A DNA stretch of 7,223 nt from Anaerolineales bacterium (GTDB lineage: Bacteria > Chloroflexota > Anaerolineae > Anaerolineales > DRMV01), in NCBI GenBank assembly GCA_026991215.1, contig JALXBY010000094.1:1-7223 (forward strand), in the 5' to 3' direction. The position numbers and the translations under genes are program-made. Under the pieces are notes generated by a model. It searched no databases. It was not told the origin of the DNA and saw nothing but the letters and a program-made list of their open reading frames with translations. Shown here one piece after another: positions 5,774-7,223 of this stretch (the stretch's first letter is position 1; each line of letters begins with the position of its first letter).

Positions 5774-7138
5774 ATGCCCACCCACATCCATCTCATCGGC
5801 ATTGGCGGAACCGGTTTGACGCCCATTGCCCGCATCCTCCACGCCCGGGGCTACCGGGTCACGGGGTGCGACCGGCAATGGAGCGCGAACGTGGAAGCCC
5901 TGCGGACCCTGGGTATCCCCGTGTTCCTGGGCCACGACCCGGCCCACGTGCAGGATGCCGACCTGGTGCTGCACACTTCGGCCCTGCGGGAACACCCAGA
6001 ACTGGACGCGGCCCGCGCTCGCGGGGTCCCTGTGCTCACCCGCAAGGACTTCCTCCCTCAGTTGACCCAGGGGTACCGCACCCTGGCCGTGGCCGGTACC
6101 CACGGCAAGACCACCACCACGGCCATGCTGGCCTGGGTGCTTACCGAACTGGGCCAGGACCCCACCTACATCGTGGGCGGGGTGATGGAGAACACCGGGC
6201 AGAGTGGCCGGGCCGGGCAGGGGCCGTTTTTTGTCATCGAGGCCGACGAGTACGACCACATGTTCCTGGGCCTGCAGCCCGCGGCCGCGATTCTGACCTA
6301 CGTGGACTACGACCATCCCGACTTCTTCCCCACCCGGTCGGCCTATGAGGAGGCTTTCCAGGCCTTCGTGAAGCGGGTGCAGGGGCCGGTGCTGTTTTGG
6401 GGAAGGAACGATGCGGCCCGCCGCGTGGTCGCGGGCCACACCCCCGCCTTTTCCTACGGCCTCGACCCCCAGGACGACTACCAGGCCCAGGTGCTGGCCG
6501 CAACCCCCGCGGGGACCCGGTTCCAGGTCCTCCTGCAAGGGGAACCGGGGCCGGAAGTCACGCTTCCCCTGCCGGGGGAGCACAACGTGCGCAATGCCCT
6601 GGCCGTGCTGGCCCTGGTACACCGCCTGGGCCTGGACGTGGCGGCCGCGGCCCGGGCCATGGCCGGCTTCCAGGGCGTGCGCCGACGTTTCACCGTGGTG
6701 GCCCAGGGCCGGGGCTGGGTGTTGATTAGCGATTACGGCCATCACCCTGTGGAGATTCAGGCCACCCTGCAGGCTGCCCGGCAGCGCTACCCTGACCACG
6801 CGCTCTGGGCCGTGTGGCAACCTCATACCTACACCCGCACCTTGCGCATGTTGCCGGAATTCGTGCACGCACTGGCCCAGGCCGATGGTATTGTGGTGAC
6901 GGATGTCTACGCGGCCCGGGAGCCGCGGCCCGCGGACTACCATCCGGACCTGCTGGACCAGGCCTTTGCCGGGCTGCCGGTCTTCCGGGTGGGTCCACCT
7001 CAGGAAGCCGTGCCCGTGCTTTTGCAGCACGCGCGGCCGCCTGCGGTGGTGCTGGTCTTCTCGGCCGGCGATGCGCCCGTGCTGTTGCAGTCCCTCGCGC
7101 GTGCGCTGGGCCTTGCCGGTGAACCCTCTTCCGCATAG
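5774..7138 (+). CDS. murC: UDP-N-acetylmuramate--L-alanine ligase
   Basis: MurC adds L-alanine to UDP-MurNAc, the first committed peptide step of cell-wall precursor synthesis, in the cytoplasm. The protein has 454 residues, normal for the family. The N-terminal Rossmann-like motif is HLIGIGGTGLTPIA (GIGGTG from residue 9). The central ATPase domain has AGTHGKTTTTAM (GKT with Lys112), EADEYDHMFL (156-165) and VDYDHPDFFPT. The C-terminal domain has GEHNVRNALAVLAL, GVRRRF, SDYGHHPVEIQATL (D320-H324) and WQPHTYTRT. GTHGKT, GHHP and QPHTYTRT together point to MurC; the recycling ligase Mpl is a weaker alternative, and the neighbours favour MurC. ATG 5774 is chosen because GIGGTG must lie close to the N-terminus and no earlier in-frame start fits. 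No Shine-Dalgarno is present: the leader is heptamer repeat up to the start codon. Confidence 0.95.
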   Translation: MPTHIHLIGIGGTGLTPIARILHARGYRVTGCDRQWSANVEALRTLGIPVFLGHDPAHVQDADLVLHTSALREHPELDAARARGVPVLTRKDFLPQLTQGYRTLAVAGTHGKTTTTAMLAWVLTELGQDPTYIVGGVMENTGQSGRAGQGPFFVIEADEYDHMFLGLQPAAAILTYVDYDHPDFFPTRSAYEEAFQAFVKRVQGPVLFWGRNDAARRVVAGHTPAFSYGLDPQDDYQAQVLAATPAGTRFQVLLQGEPGPEVTLPLPGEHNVRNALAVLALVHRLGLDVAAAARAMAGFQGVRRRFTVVAQGRGWVLISDYGHHPVEIQATLQAARQRYPDHALWAVWQPHTYTRTLRMLPEFVHALAQADGIVVTDVYAAREPRPADYHPDLLDQAFAGLPVFRVGPPQEAVPVLLQHARPPAVVLVFSAGDAPVLLQSLARALGLAGEPSSA

Positions 7139-7147
7139 GTTGGCGTG

Positions 7148-7223
7148 ATGCGTTGGTTGTGGAAGTGGCTTACCCGCTGGTTTGGTGGAAGGCATGAGGC
7201 GCCGCAGGCGCCCCCGCAGGCAC
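7148..7223 (+). CDS. Start of an unidentified gene, truncated by the window end
   Basis: An open frame from ATG 7148 runs off the window after 25 codons, reading MRWLWKWLTRWFGG, then a Pro, Gln and Ala-rich stretch. An in-frame GTG at 7145 is an alternative start. AGG at 7137-7139 is a weak ribosome-binding candidate. The frame lies 9 nt after the murC stop on the same strand, as expected for the next gene in the operon. murB or ftsQ often follows murC, but the visible residues match neither clearly. A short basic, Trp-rich head followed by a Pro-rich linker could precede a membrane or periplasmic domain. It may also not be a gene. Confidence 0.4.
   Translation, partial: MRWLWKWLTRWFGGRHEAPQAPPQA

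Noticed and set aside
5595..5819. Small plus-strand ORF of 74 codons covering array 3
   Set aside because: The product is a 7-residue periodic translation of the heptamers and runs into murC in another frame. It starts inside the cvpA stop region without an SD.
5675..7195. Minus-strand open frame of about 506 codons opposite murC
   Set aside because: It is antisense to a clear murC, rich in Gly, His, Gln and Pro, and has no recognisable domain. Long antisense frames are expected in GC-rich genes with strong third-position bias.
7198..7212. GGCGCC-GCA-GGCGCC inverted repeat as a terminator after murC
   Set aside because: There is no T-run after it, and it lies within the probable coding start of the next gene. 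Such palindromes arise easily in GC-rich Ala/Pro codons.

Overview
The window is a GC-rich, entirely plus-strand segment of a bacterial chromosome. It carries part of the division and cell wall (dcw) cluster. The reading order is hemW (3' end), a family 2 glycosyltransferase, murD, ftsW, murG, a CvpA-like membrane protein gene, murC, and the first codons of one more gene. Several features suggest Chloroflexota, perhaps an Anaerolineae-like lineage: the murG–cvpA–murC order, the glycine-loop form of MurG (GGTGGGVYP), the YDHPDFFPT form of MurC and the strong G/C bias. This placement rests on remembered family patterns and has not been checked by a search.

Layout. Bases 1-279 are the C-terminal HemN_C-type domain of HemW. 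A GT-A fold glycosyltransferase (309-1145) follows with a good Shine-Dalgarno (SD) sequence. murD (1207-2652), ftsW (2726-4003), murG (3927-5024) and cvpA (5017-5598) come next. ftsW and murG overlap by 77 nt, and murG and cvpA overlap by 8 nt. murC spans 5774-7138, and a partial gene starts at about 7148. No gene is seen on the minus strand, and no convincing rho-independent terminator is visible, so the segment is probably one operon.

How the genes work together. MurC and MurD add L-Ala and D-Glu to UDP-MurNAc in the cytoplasm. MurG makes lipid II on the inner face of the membrane. FtsW, a SEDS glycosyltransferase, polymerises lipid II at the septum. The GT2 enzyme probably glycosylates a different envelope polymer, and CvpA-like proteins are envelope-associated.

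The most unusual content lies between the genes. Three intergenic gaps are filled by degenerate, strictly phased tandem heptamers. Array 1 (1139-1194, 8 units) supplies the stop codon of the glycosyltransferase gene. Array 2 (2653-2701, 7 units) begins at the base after the murD stop codon. Array 3 (5599-5773) is 25 units, exactly 175 bp, running from the base after the cvpA stop to the base before the murC ATG. Read on the right strand, all three reduce to related units (about CRGTSRG). Array 3 switches orientation in the middle. murD and murC, which start just after arrays 1 and 3, have no recognisable SD, whereas the glycosyltransferase, ftsW, murG and cvpA genes do.
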